From: Ampelocalamus luodianensis
Lineage: Eukaryota > Streptophyta > Magnoliopsida > Poales > Poaceae
Direction: 5' to 3'
Assembly: GCA_036346255.1 (NCBI GenBank)
Contig: CM070638.1
Span: forward strand, 43,462,394-43,526,393
Length of the DNA stretch: 64,000 nucleotides
Positions 36,019-47,690 of this stretch are shown piece after piece; positions within the stretch are counted from its first letter, which is position 1, and each line of letters opens with the position of its first letter. The notes below the pieces were generated by a model that was not told the origin of the DNA, ran no database searches, and saw only the letters and a program-made list of their open reading frames with translations. A program made the translations under genes and the position numbers.

Positions 36019-39000
36019 TTATTTTGCAGATTGAATGAAACCTTTGATGTCGAAAGTTCCATCAGCATCAGACTTTGTGATTACACCCTGTAAATCAATG
36101 GAGAAAATCTCGTTCTCGTCAATACAAGAGTCTATCAACCAATGTTCTGCACGTATAGACCAATAGCAAAAGTGCAAAAACAATGAAACATTTAAAAGGG
36201 TGGAGAGAGAGATACCTTTTCTGTTATAATTGCAGTAATTAGATTTGCTGGAGTAACATCAAAGGCAGGGTTCCAGACTGATATTCCTGACGCAGCAACT
36301 TGCTTTCCTAGACCACCTTCAGAGTTCAACAACTCCTTGGGCGACCTTTCTTCTATCACAATTTGTTCCCCAGATGGGAGGGAGAGGTCGATCGAAGTCA
36401 CTGGTGCGGCCACATAAAATTGTACACCATGATGCTTTGCAGAGATGGAAAGGTTGTATGTGCCAATCTTATTGGCCGTATCACCTTGAAATTCGACAAT
36501 GAAACACAGTCAGCAACAGGAATCTTAAGTTTTCAATTGATTCAAGAATTGTAGTGGGTGTTTTACCATTCGCGGCTATACGATCGGCACCAACGATTAC
36601 AGCTTGAACTTGCCCATTTTTCATTAGTGCAGCAGCAGCAGAATCTGCTATAAGTGTTGCGGGTATTTTATCATGAACTAGCTCAAAAGCTGTAAGCCTG
36701 GAACCCTGCAAATTAGCAGCAAACTGTTAAGAGCTCTGTACGTCTGTAAATACACTGCAAGACTAATCTTAAGAGCTGCTAAAGAAAATGTAGTAACCAG
36801 TTCATCTCTAACAATATATTTGAACATGAGTGATTGAGAGACAGATACATGACGTGGACAGTTAGTAAAAAAAGGTTAATTAAGAATCAATTGATTCTCA
36901 GTGGTTTAGCCACTTATATGTCAGAGATGTAAGTGATTGTGCTCTACTTTAATGTCTTGGAAGAAAAGACGACAAGCTAAATCATTCAGAGAAGTTCTAT
37001 AATAATGCAAATGATGGAATGCCTACCTGGTTAAATGGGCGAGTTTCAGTGCAAAAGGCCTTTTCCAAAACTCCTCCAGAGTGAAGAGTGCGAATAACCC
37101 CAAGGGCAGTTCCATAACCAGCAGTTGCAAGGCTGGATTAGAAAGAAAATAATGAAGTATCATCGCACAACGAATTTGAGCATCACACATAGAAGAAACA
37201 ATTCATTTCGATTTACATGTTTACCTGCCAGTATTACAATGGGTTAAAACAGAGATATTTTTTGAATTTCCAAGCTGCTGTCGAAGAAATTCAGCTCCAT
37301 GCGAGCCAATTGCCTTATTATCCGCCACATCATCAACTAGCATAGCCTCTGCAGCCTCAATAAACACCTGGTTGGAGAAAGGATAATACAACAGGTTAGC
37401 AAATACAGGTCAAATCAGTTCACCCGACACTTTCATCTGATAAGGAAGGACATCATGTCTGTACTTAAAATTTATCGCACTAGACCATATATGAGGTTGC
37501 AAAAATTCAACAATAAACAATAGTTTCCAAATGGAGCAGCAACTAAAAGGCAGAGCCAGGGGTTGTTAACCTGTTATCACCTGGTAAGTTTTTTTTTTTG
37601 AGGGAATCACCTGATAAGTTCTGATGATCAATATTTATGCTTGTTACCAGTTGTAACTGGTGTGCTAGGAATTGAGAAAATTGTCCTCAAAAGGTGATCA
37701 CTGCTAGTCTCTTGCTGGTTACCAGTTGTAACTGGTCTGATAGTAGTTGCGACATTTTAGCACAAATTGTGGGATGCAAACAACTCTGCTGGGAACCAGC
37801 CAAAAATCACAACCAATTGGCAAGTTGTAGGAAATTTCAAGTGACACTCAACCAAAAAGGAAAGCTTTGGGGGTTTCACCATTTTTTTAAGGAAATGTGT
37901 GAAGCATTGACATGCAAGAGTAACATGATTCAGCCTGAATTGGCATAAAACCATCACCAATTGGCACAAAAAGGCCCAATTTGGGTAAATTACATAGACA
38001 ACTAATTCTTCTTGTTTCTCCTAACCTGCACTGAACAATTAGATAATTTTGACTCCATAATACAATAATTTTCTGACAGTAGATGCAAGCTTGAAGGAAA
38101 ACTTAAGGTGCACACTAAAGAAAAATTTTCCCTAAACAATAGAATCAGCTACAAAAGATAAACTTGTGGATGCAGTTGCATGCCATCTCCTGTCATCAGG
38201 TTGGTTACTTCTAGATTAGAATAAAAATAAGGAAGAAAACACAAGTTGCAGAACATATTGACTATATACCGCTAGAAATTCAGTAGATGGACACAATTCT
38301 TCACAATGAATTTGTTTATGTAGGTACTTAGCTACTAGTGAGCGGAAGATATACCAAAATTATTTCTCTAGGTTAGCACCTGAAAGATAGATTTGGCATC
38401 TTTTGCAGTTTCAGCTGTCCGTGACACTAAATTCTGAAGCTTCGTTGCAGCATCAGATAGGTTCACTGCGGTTGGCCGGCTGATATGGAAATTCAGAAAA
38501 ACATCGATTAGCTATGCACGAATAGAAGTAGAAATGCCATGTCAAAAGGAGAACATGAGTCACGTGACCAAACTTGTCGCATGCAATGAGTAAACGGATT
38601 ATACTTGTCCTGACCTCCAAAAAATCAATAGTTGAACTATGTTTACCTGGATACAAGGAATTCCAATTTCTTGGAAATGAAAGAAGCTGCTTCCGCAGGT
38701 GTACCTGTGAAATCTAGATCAAAAATTTCCACAGCTAACGATAATACTGCTGCTATGGCTATTGCAGGAGCACCACGGACAACCATGTCTCTGATCGCAC
38801 TCCTGAATAATGAGTTCAATCAGTGGCGGAACTAGGAAATCAGGAGACCCAGGGCAAACTTTTAACATAAACATAAGGGCACGCCGCAACATTCAACATA
38901 ATCAAACTTCTAACATGAAATCTCATGTTAAATGCATCATCCAAAATGGGGGAAATCTGCCTGTGACATGGTTATTCTTCCAAAGGCTGTCTGGAACTCC

Positions 39001-40219
39001 GAATATGAGCTACATTCTTGTTTCACTACTTCCACCTATAGTTTTATTCGGTGAGATCATCCAACCATAGAACTAAACAGTGGGAAATCATAAAAAATCA
39101 CTAAATTATTTAGACAAACATCAAAATCTTAATAGGAAAGGTCCGACAAAGAATAATGAAAAAGTAAACAATACTTTGAATGATACTTATAAAAAAAGAA
39201 AGCACCAGATTAGCATAACATTTGAGTCTTATATGATCGCATGGGCTGTTGTGATGGCTGCTAGAGCAGTGGTTTCACTTGGCCACTTAGGTGGGGTTAT
39301 CCCGTTGGCTGGTAATTTTTTTCTCTTGGGCCTCAACACCGAGTCACCTGCTAGCGCGCGCTACCACTTCGCACAACAGATTAGCGCATCTTCTTCCTCC
39401 TGCCCCTGCCGCCATGGCTGTTCCTCACCGCGTCCTCCTTCCTAACTTCACCGTCGACCAGAGCAAACACCCAAGGTAGGTACATCCCTAGTTTACTCCC
39501 GCAGACCCGGGGCAGCTGCCCCGGCATGCCCACAAGCGCAATTAAAAACAATAAAGATCCATGTGAGATGGTATCTCTAACTCTCTTGGTTTAGCCAGTG
39601 GTCCGAGTCCTACGCATCACTAGATACACTTGAATAGGCATATTGCTAGTTGAGCATACAACAAAGTTGTTCAAATTTTAATATTTACTCTCTTCAAAAA
39701 ATTTAGAATATTTTCGCATTTTACTCTGATTGATTTATTCGGTATCAGTTCAGAAAGCCAGAACTTTTCAGATAACAAATACAGTATGATATCACACCAT
39801 TATCCTTCTACTAAGTACTAATGACTTAACTAAGACGCCGAGAACACATCGCGTAGCACCCCAGGCCCGATTGTTAGACGCAGATTAACGAATTTAGGTG
39901 CTCTACTATCTGAAACAGAAGAGTTCAACTTCCCCAGTCCCCAGAGCACCCACAAGAATCAAGAACTGGGAAGATTGACGAGGAGAAAAAGAAAGCTCAC
40001 CATCCATCGGCGGAATCCTTCACGTCAATGTAGACCTCCTCGAGAGGCAGCTTCCTCTGCATCGCATCAAAGCCAGACCAAAAACCCAATCGAGAACTCA
40101 TCTCCACTGATTCACACGGAACAGGAAGAAAGAGGCAGAGGAAAGGAAAGAACCTGATCGAGGAGGCGAAGCGAACCACGGTCGTAGAGGATGGACCGAA
40201 GCGCGCCTGGTTCGCCCAT
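36019..40219 (-). CDS. MTNA: Methylthioribose-1-phosphate isomerase, complete (367 aa, 9 exons)
   Basis: It isomerises 5-methylthioribose-1-phosphate to the ribulose form in the methionine salvage (Yang) cycle, which in grasses also supports ethylene and mugineic-acid siderophore synthesis; the rice orthologue is IDI2. Exons in transcript order are 40219-40154, 40056-40001, 38802-38647, 38479-38380, 37367-37225, 37132-37027, 36705-36567, 36484-36216 and 36087-36019. All borders are GT-AG and phases match, giving 1104 coding bases with no stop. It starts MGEPGALRSILYDRGSLRLL. RGAPAIAIA (Arg 50), LTHCNTG (Cys 170, the probable catalytic Cys) and GADRIAANG (Asp 250, the probable catalytic Asp) are all present. 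The protein belongs to the eIF2B-like/MtnA fold and lacks a targeting peptide. Length is normal for the family. Intron 2 has an exon-like insertion on the other strand, and a solo LTR lies 162 bp past the stop. Confidence 0.95.
39350..39480 (+). other. Exon-like fragment in isomerase intron 2, opposite strand
   Basis: GC-rich sequence inside an AT-rich intron contains an ATG at 39412 opening MAVPHRVLLPNFTVDQSKH, ending at an AAG|GTAGGT donor-like site at about 39475. It resembles a first coding exon with its splice donor, dropped into the intron in antisense. I do not recognise the gene. It could be a captured fragment in an unrecognised element. Confidence 0.35.
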
Positions 40220-41639
40220 TCTGGTAAGGGAAAATTGGGCCAAAGATTCAGATAATTCGGATGCCTCAGGAGGAGGGAGGAAGAACAAGGGAGCAGGACG
40301 GGGTGCTCAATCCTCTCTCTCCCCTTAAATGCCCACACCAGAGTGTTCTCTCCACTTTTGCATATAAGCCCCTTCAGTTTTATGTATTTGTACATGGCCT
40401 TTCTGGAGTTGGTGTGCATGCCATTGCCATTTGATTGGAAAGTGACGCTCGTTTTTTTCTATGATTTCATAAGGTTAATTAACAATTCCTATACTGCGTT
40501 CCTACATTTTTTTATGTATATTTCAATATTATCTATCATTAGGTGTTTGTGAGGATTTTTACGACAAAATAGTTCTCCGGTATGAATTGGTTTGGGATGA
40601 TGCAGTGCAGACAAAACCATGCCGGTGGCAGCGGCAAGAGTCATGCCATGCCATGTCTGCAAACTTGGCAATATTACGAGGATGTGAAGGGTAAATACGC
40701 AAAAAGAACAACAAACAAAGAATGGGGGCAAGAGGAATCGTTCTTTAATTTTTTGCCACTTTTTGCTGTTTTTTTGTGGGGTCTTGTTGGCCACTTCTTG
40801 AAACTAGAGCCCTGCGCATGCTTTGGCGCCTGAGGAACACGTTTAGCATATGTTTTGGAATGCATTTTTTGTCCCAACAGCTGTTATTGAGAAGCTAATT
40901 GAAGGGGAAAATATGTACAATGACTAAGAGGGAAAATATGTACAATGACTTAGGTAGCAAGCGGATTGGAACCGATGAGCATCAAAATCTGTTTGCGTAA
41001 CCGGATAGTGGTAAGACTATGAAGCTACAATATTATATGCCAAGCCAAAGGTATGCACGGTAGAACATATAATAGGTATCAGAGAGTTGTACGTACCAGC
41101 AGGATGTGGTCTAAAAATAGTGTCATTTTAGACACAAGGTGTTGAGGCTACGAAAACGGTAAGCAGTTTACACCTGTAGATATTCTCTAGAGGATTATCA
41201 CAACTAATGCATGCTTCATGTTTAGGCGACCATATAGGTGACTGTTCTACGATGGCAAAAAAGAGAGCGCGCACCAGAAGTGAGACATAGAACATAGAGG
41301 ACAGTAAATTCAATCGTACATATAAGGAGAACATCATACTACAACACCAAAATAAACCAGGTCATATGTCTTCGAGTAGATTAGATAAGCCACAGAGTGC
41401 TATGGGGCTAACTGGGATCGTGAAGCATGGATGTGTAGGATAGGAGCAAAATACAAGCCACGTTGTACCAGAATACTCTGTCGGAGTCGCTGCAGGAAGA
41501 AAAGAACGGTTCCAGTTACTAGGTAAGAGGGAAGTGATAGGAATGACAAAAGGAGTGAGTATAGATAGTATACCCAAATGTCGATGCTTTCTTTTGTATC
41601 TGAACAACTCTTTTTGGTAGATCCAGAAGCGACGATGTC
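40220..41639. other. Isomerase upstream region and unclassified DNA
   Basis: The isomerase promoter and 5' UTR should lie from 40220 rightward. I see no convincing TATA box. From about 40500 the sequence is AT-rich without recognisable genes. The NOG1 remnant begins abruptly near 41640. Confidence 0.4.
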
Positions 41640-44600
41640 AGCAGATCTGTTTTGGAAGCTCGTGCAAATGCTGCTGCTAAGGAGAAGAAGAAACTTGAGA
41701 AGGACCTTGAGAATGTCAATGGAGGTGCTGGGGTCTATTCTGCTAGCCTGAAGAAGCATTACATATTGGCTGATGGTGAACGGAAGGAAGATATCCTGCC
41801 TGAGATATTGGATGGGCATAATGTTGCAGATTTTCTGGATCCAGATATCCTGGAAAGGTGCGAAGAGTTGGAGAGAGAGGAGGATTCAGGAGGGGATTCG
41901 TCTTGAAGAGGAAGCCGCAGAAGCTGCTTTCCAGATTGATGGCTATGAATTAACCGCAGAGCAACGTGAAATCCTGGGTCAGATTAGTAGGAAAAAGGCA
42001 TTGCTTATCCAAGTGTGAGAACCCGCGTAATTAGCTAACCTTTTTTTTTCAGTAATCGGTTTTTAGCGGTAATTAATTTCGACTTAGCAGTAAGCTAACG
42101 GTAGTTTTGCGATCGTCGTTAAGCTTCTAGTTGCTGTTAGCGTTGGTTTAGTGGGTTTCGTTTTGTGAACAACGCATCATTGCATTCATCAGTGCACAGT
42201 AGCATCAATCATAATTAGATTTCATATTCTATTTGCATTAGATAATTAAGTCAATTGTAAGCATTTCAATAGAAGTGCATCATCATCTCATATCATCTAG
42301 TATTGTTTAAATAGTCACAACTTAGATTGGTTTGCAAAGCAATAAAAAGAGTACATCCTGCATTTCATATCGCCGAGCCCTCCTTGTATCTTTGTTCTTC
42401 GATCGCCGGTCCATCAAACCCCGGTGTCATCCTTGTCATCCAAGAAACCTGCATGCATACCACTCTCCGCCAGTGTTGTTAGACAGAAGCAAGCTACAGT
42501 GTTATTAAAGTAAAGATTGTCGTCGGTCTCTCGGTGCGAGAATACGAAACAACTCGAGTAGTCGGTCCCTTGACCATCAAGATACCCAAACCAACCGGAG
42601 TTAGTCGGCTCCTTGATCGCCAAGATATCCAGACCACCCGAAGTCATTCGGTATCTGTTACTCCCGTGGGTCTCATCACTCGGCGTTTAATTTAATCGGG
42701 CACCCACGCATGCGGTGATTTTCAAACCTTGGACCAAAAAGCCCCAACAAAGATCTTGCTCGTGAAAGCCATCGGGATAAGGGCAAGGGCATAGTGGTCA
42801 TTAACCCACCACAAGGGCGGCCGGTGAACATCCAAAGACAGGCCAGACTCAAGCTTATCCCTCCCTCGGTCAGACCATCCCCCATAACCAGCCTCCCCAA
42901 GTTCATTCACCTCAACACCAAGCCATCCTAAAATATCAAGCACATGAGGCTAGCTCACTGCCAGCCGAAGCCACCCCCCTGTCCTAAAGCCACATTCACC
43001 GCACAAGCAGCACTCAAAGCCCGGTAGTAGCAAAGAGCACTTTCCTCCCATAGTTATCCCATCTCAAGGCCAAGAGCGAGAAGAGATAAGGGCAGAGGAC
43101 AAAGCCCAAGAGCCATTATCCTTGCTAGCCCATTCATTCCCCTTGTCGGCGCCAGCGGCCAGGCCTCGGAGTTCAAACCCCTCGGTCATCACCTCCCCAC
43201 AAGTCCCGGTTCATCACCGCCGGCCAAGCAACCCAAGCCAAGACCACCACGAGCAGCCGGCGGTAGAAGAAGAGCAGAGGAAATAAGGAAGATAGGAGGA
43301 AGCAAGGCGGCAACCATGGCTGGCGTCAACCCGACACCGACGACGACGTTCGGCCCCAACCGACAGCAAAGGGACCATCGCCATCAAAACACCACCTTGC
43401 CATTTCCAAGTTGAAACCGACAAGAGGTAACCCACTGTAGTAGCCCCTCCCATCTTCTTGGTCAAAACCGAACCCCCACCATCAGTAGATTAAGCATCAC
43501 AGAACACATCCCACAGTTACATCATCATCGCATATGCATCCCAGAGCAGTAGGGCGAGGGGTAGAGAGGGAGAGTAGGGTGAGTTTAACCTCGATAGCTA
43601 GGATCGAGCCGAGGCTCAAAGCGAGGTGCCGAGCTCGCTGACCGGACAAAGCGCCGGCCGGAGGCCGAGCCGAGCTCACGCCAAGCGAGAAGCGGCGCTG
43701 CCATCCGGACGCGCCGGGATAGAAGGCGCGACACCGGCGGTGGTGGCGCAGGAACCGAGTAGGGCGAGCCGGGAGGAGGAGCGAGGGCGGGCGACCTCGG
43801 GCCGAGGCGAGCGAGAGAGAGAGATGGAAGCCGGCGGCGCGACAAGGAGCTGGCCGAGCAGCTGAGAGGCGGCGGCGGAGAGGAGAGTAGGAGCCGAGGA
43901 GGCGGGTTGGGCAGCCGCAGGAGGCGCCGAACCAGTAGAGGCGACCATGGGGACAAGCCGCAGGAGGCGGGGGCCGAGCGAGTCGGCGCGGCAAAGTAGG
44001 AGATGGCGGCGCCGCGCCATGGAGCAGGAGGAGAGGCGAGATTTGGGGAGAAGAAATGAGGAGAAGGGGTGGGGCTTTGGTGGGTAGGAATTAGGAGGAG
44101 GAGGAAATAGAAATTAGGGATTAGATGATTAGGGTTAGAAGGTGTGTTAGGCAATTAGTATAGGATGATTGTAGGAATTGTGTAGATTCTAATGCGTGGT
44201 GTTAGTTAGTATTTTATTGCATCAGAGTTAGCCAGAGTATCGATAGTTGTTAGTCAGTGGAGCTTAACCTTAGAATTCATTTTGTGGGTAGGAGCTGCAT
44301 GCGAATAATTTTCGGTAGACGACAAGAAAATCTTAGATGGGGAGTGCTGACTTGTCGGAGATCCGCAAGATGTTTTTTTTTAATTAAAGGTTGCTACTAA
44401 AAGAACCAACTGACCCCTATACTTATTTTGGCACTAAAATCCACTAAGTATTTATTTGGGTATTATTCGCTTCTACCGTATATTGCAGCAGTCGAACCTA
44501 TGCAAATAGGAGTAGCTGATACCAATTTCCTCAGCGGCGGTCGTTTCTACAGTTTTGAAGGCAAGCGATTCTCTTGAACATGAATCTAGCTATTTTAACT

Positions 44601-45808
44601 GTAAACTGTATATTACTATATCGTATACTTATTGCATCAAAACTATTTCTCAAAACCCAAATCATTTATTGATGATAAAAGAAAGGAAGAAAGGAAATGA
44701 TATGATGAGTAAGGAAAGATGATGTATTATTATGGCTGGTAAAGGGGGCCCGGGGCAAGGATGAGAGAGGGCAAGAGGTGGGACCCCTTTACATATGGTT
44801 AATATATAAGGACCAACAACACTCTTGCTCGGTCAGAAATCGTATCTGAGTACCAACCATTCTCTCATTTCGATGAGCAGAAAATGCTACCAGATTACGT
44901 AATTATGCTCTCCACAATGGGTAAGTATATAGGTGTGAGTGTGTAAAGAAAGAAGCAGGCGCTATAGCACTAGGTGGAGTGTTGGGTGCAGAGAGGATGA
45001 ACTGGCCCAACCAACATTACCAGAACTCGGTGTTGGCCAGGTCGGCACCGACGGAAAGTAATGGGTGGAGAAATTAATCACGTAATCTGGAAAACGTTCT
45101 GTATTCTGAACTCAAAGTCGCATCAAAGGAAATGCGATGGACCTAGCTCATATAGAGCTCAGAATAGTTATGGGTAAAGTGGTACAAGCTGCGATGCTAT
45201 ATCAAATCATGAATTCATGCGGTCTCTGGATTGGAGTCTACGGGAACCGCTAGGGGTCTTTCTTCTCTCCGAGTGACTAGTAGTCTTTTCAGAATAAAAT
45301 TTTGCCACCTAATGTTTTATTGAGTTATTTTCCGAAAAGAGATGAGCTAGAAAATGAAGAAAAGAACAGAGACGAGTCATACAGTGCATTTTGCTATTAA
45401 TGATTGCTGAGTACATTAATTTGTACTCAACCTTGCTAGTATTCTCCTTTGTAGATCCTAGTCCGGCCGGGAACTATCCCGCATGGGACGAAGGACATTG
45501 CAGGTACTGATGAAGCTGCACGAGGCGAGAGCATTGGCTATAAGGACCAGGGTGAGATGGGCAGCTGACTCGGCGCTGGGGATGAATTGAAGACCGATGA
45601 ATTAAAGAAAGGCAGCGAAAGGACTTAGTAAATTACTATGTAAGAACCTTAGCCTTGCGTGGCTAACTGGAATAGAAAGTACAGTTTCTATTTTATTGTT
45701 CTGCTACGTTAACTCTGGTAAAGGCTTACTATTCGTTGGAGCAGTGTTCTACTGAGCAAACGAATAGTAATCCGTATGCCTAAGTGTGATTACCCCTGGG
45801 GTAATGAC

Positions 45809-45939
45809 TGTTAGAGATATATATGTATAGTGTGTTATTCCCCATTGTTATAAGGGGTTCTTTGCATATTCACCACATGTACTTGTGTATATATACTGGC
45901 TCATTGGCCCCATATTGAATACAAGCGCTATTCATAACA
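45809..45939 (+). repeat. Copia 5' LTR (131 bp)
   Basis: Starts TGTTAGAGATATATATG and ends CTATTCATAACA. It is unusually short. Paired with 50912-51042. Confidence 0.95.
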
Positions 45940-45951
45940 TGGTATCAGAGC
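45940..45951 (+). promoter_or_regulatory. Primer-binding site
   Basis: TGGTATCAGAGC, complementary to the 3' end of plant initiator tRNA-Met, immediately after the 5' LTR. Confidence 0.95.
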
Positions 45952-46306
45952 AAACCTAGGGTTTGCTGTCGCTTGTCCTCCCGGCCGCCGGCGTCGCCTC
46001 CGCCTCGGCCTCCGTGCGCATCGTCGCCGCTCGGGCCTTTCCGTCACTCGGCCGTCGCTCCCGGACGTCGCTGCCGTCGGGTCTTCCGAGCCGGCGCGAG
46101 CTCGTCTTCGTCGGCGATCATCCAAGCGCCCGCCGCTCGCTCGCCGGTCCCTGCCCGTGCCGCCCGCCTCGCCGGCCGCCGCTCTTCCGAGCGTCGCCGC
46201 CGTCACTCGGCCTCTGCTCGGCCACCCGCACCACCGTCGGCGCTCGGGGTCTCCGCTCGGGCCATCGTTGTCGCTCGGGGGCTGCTCTCCCACGCCGCCG
46301 CCGTCA

Positions 46307-46448
46307 CCATCTTCACCCGAGCCCGAGCCGCCTCCTCGCGCCGGGGAGCTGCCGCCACAGGAGCCAACCCACGGTCGCCATCTTCACCCGAGCCCGAGCC
46401 GCCTCCTCGCGCCGGGGAGCTACCGCCATAGGAGCCAACCCACGGCTG
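46307..46448 (+). repeat. 71-bp tandem duplication in the copia leader
   Basis: Two near-identical 71-bp units (46307-46377 and 46378-46448), each opening CCATCTTCACCCGAGCC, differ at only a few positions. They lie in the GC-rich leader between the primer-binding site and gag. Confidence 0.9.
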
Positions 46449-46678
46449 CCGTCCGTCGCTCCGCCGTCGCCGTCCGCCGCTCCCGTCGCTGCCGACGCCG
46501 CCGCCGTTTGCCGCCACTTGGTAGGGGAAACCCTACCGAGCTCTTGGCTCCCTTCGGTTTATAGAGAGCCGGCCCACACCGGCCCGTAAAAAAACGTCGC
46601 TCTAACCGCCGCACCATCCAGCTCCGCCTGTTAGACTTCGTTTGCGTTGGTCGCCGCGCCGTCCAGTGCCGCCTACCA

Positions 46679-47690
46679 ATGGGTACTGTTTCCCTCCCTC
46701 GCTGTCCGGTGATCTTCGATGGTGTTAATTACACCGACTTCGTGTCTCACACGCGCATCCACCTGCATGGTCTTCGTCTCTGGGGCATCCTCTCTGGCGA
46801 TGTCACCTGCCCGCCTTGCCCTATTCCTCCGACGGAGCCTACGTCTGTTGCGCTGCCCCCAACAGCTAACAAGGCTGCGATTGAGGCTGCTGGCCTTGCT
46901 GATGATGAAGTTGTCTCTGCCTACCAAGAGGCTCTGGATTCCTACAAGGATCGTCTGACCGCCTACACTCAGTGGTACGATGATGATGCTCGGGCTGCTG
47001 TTGTCTTCATCGCCAGTATCCAACCTCGCTTTTTTACGAGGTTGTGGGACTCTACGGCCTTCGGATGTGGACTCATCTTCGCTCGGCGCTATGAGCCCTC
47101 TCGGTGATGATGCCTGCCTCTCCGTGGTCCGCCAGAGCACTCTCTTCAGCAGGTGATGCTCTTTGTTGGCGCTTTTATGCTCGAGCTCTCTTTGTTTGGC
47201 GTCAGTGGACTCCTCGCATGCTCTTTGGATGTCGCTCTTGTCCTGTTGCACTGGTGTCGTCGGCCGATATGGAGTTTCAGCGGGTCTCGAGTTCCTTACT
47301 CGCCGTCTGAGTTCGAGCAGCGGCGTGCCCGGCTCCATGCACGCCACCTCGTGTCACTCTCGGAGGCTCTTCGAGATACGTGCGGAGAGACTACTTTGAG
47401 TGGTGCCTGGCTCGCTACCACTCCCCTCCGTGCTCGCCGCCCGCCCTGCTACACCGCGGCTCCACGCGTCGACACCGCCTCCTCCAGCGGCTACCACAGG
47501 TGGTGGTGGCCGCCCTCCATCCGGCGGTGGTCGTCCTCACCGCTCCTCGCAATAAGGTCACCACATTGAGTCCCAGTGCTATAAGAAGCAGCGGCATCTT
47601 TCTCGCCGTTCTTCTACTAGCACCGCACTGGTGCTTCTACATCGGCGCTTTGCATCGACTTCTTGACAGATTTCTTTCGAGCGGGAGATA
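46679..47690 (+). pseudogene. Copia gag, frameshifted
   Basis: It opens MGTVSLPRCPVIFDGVNYTD, typical of the copia gag of plants (UBN2-like, with the F-G-x-NY start). The first open piece ends at 47107. Continuation is found in other frames up to the partly preserved zinc-knuckle area near 47560-47600 (HIESQCYKKQ). At least two frame changes interrupt it. Gag would package element RNA in cytoplasmic particles. Confidence 0.8.

Noticed and set aside
37650..37740. Repeated CCAGTTGTAACTGG palindrome in an isomerase intron as an element terminus
   Set aside because: Two short copies without flanking duplication or extended inverted repeats; too little to call an element.
40580..40680. Possible microRNA hairpin near GCAGACA...TGTCTGC
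   Set aside because: Only about seven bases pair at the base of the stem and the rest is poorly complementary.
43497..44154. Overlapping open frames of 165-189 aa on the minus strand
   Set aside because: GC-rich centre of solo LTR D; mutually overlapping frames with no conserved motif.
45963..46589. 208-aa plus-strand open frame upstream of gag
   Set aside because: It lies in the GC-rich leader of the copia element and includes the 71-bp tandem duplication. No protein family is visible.
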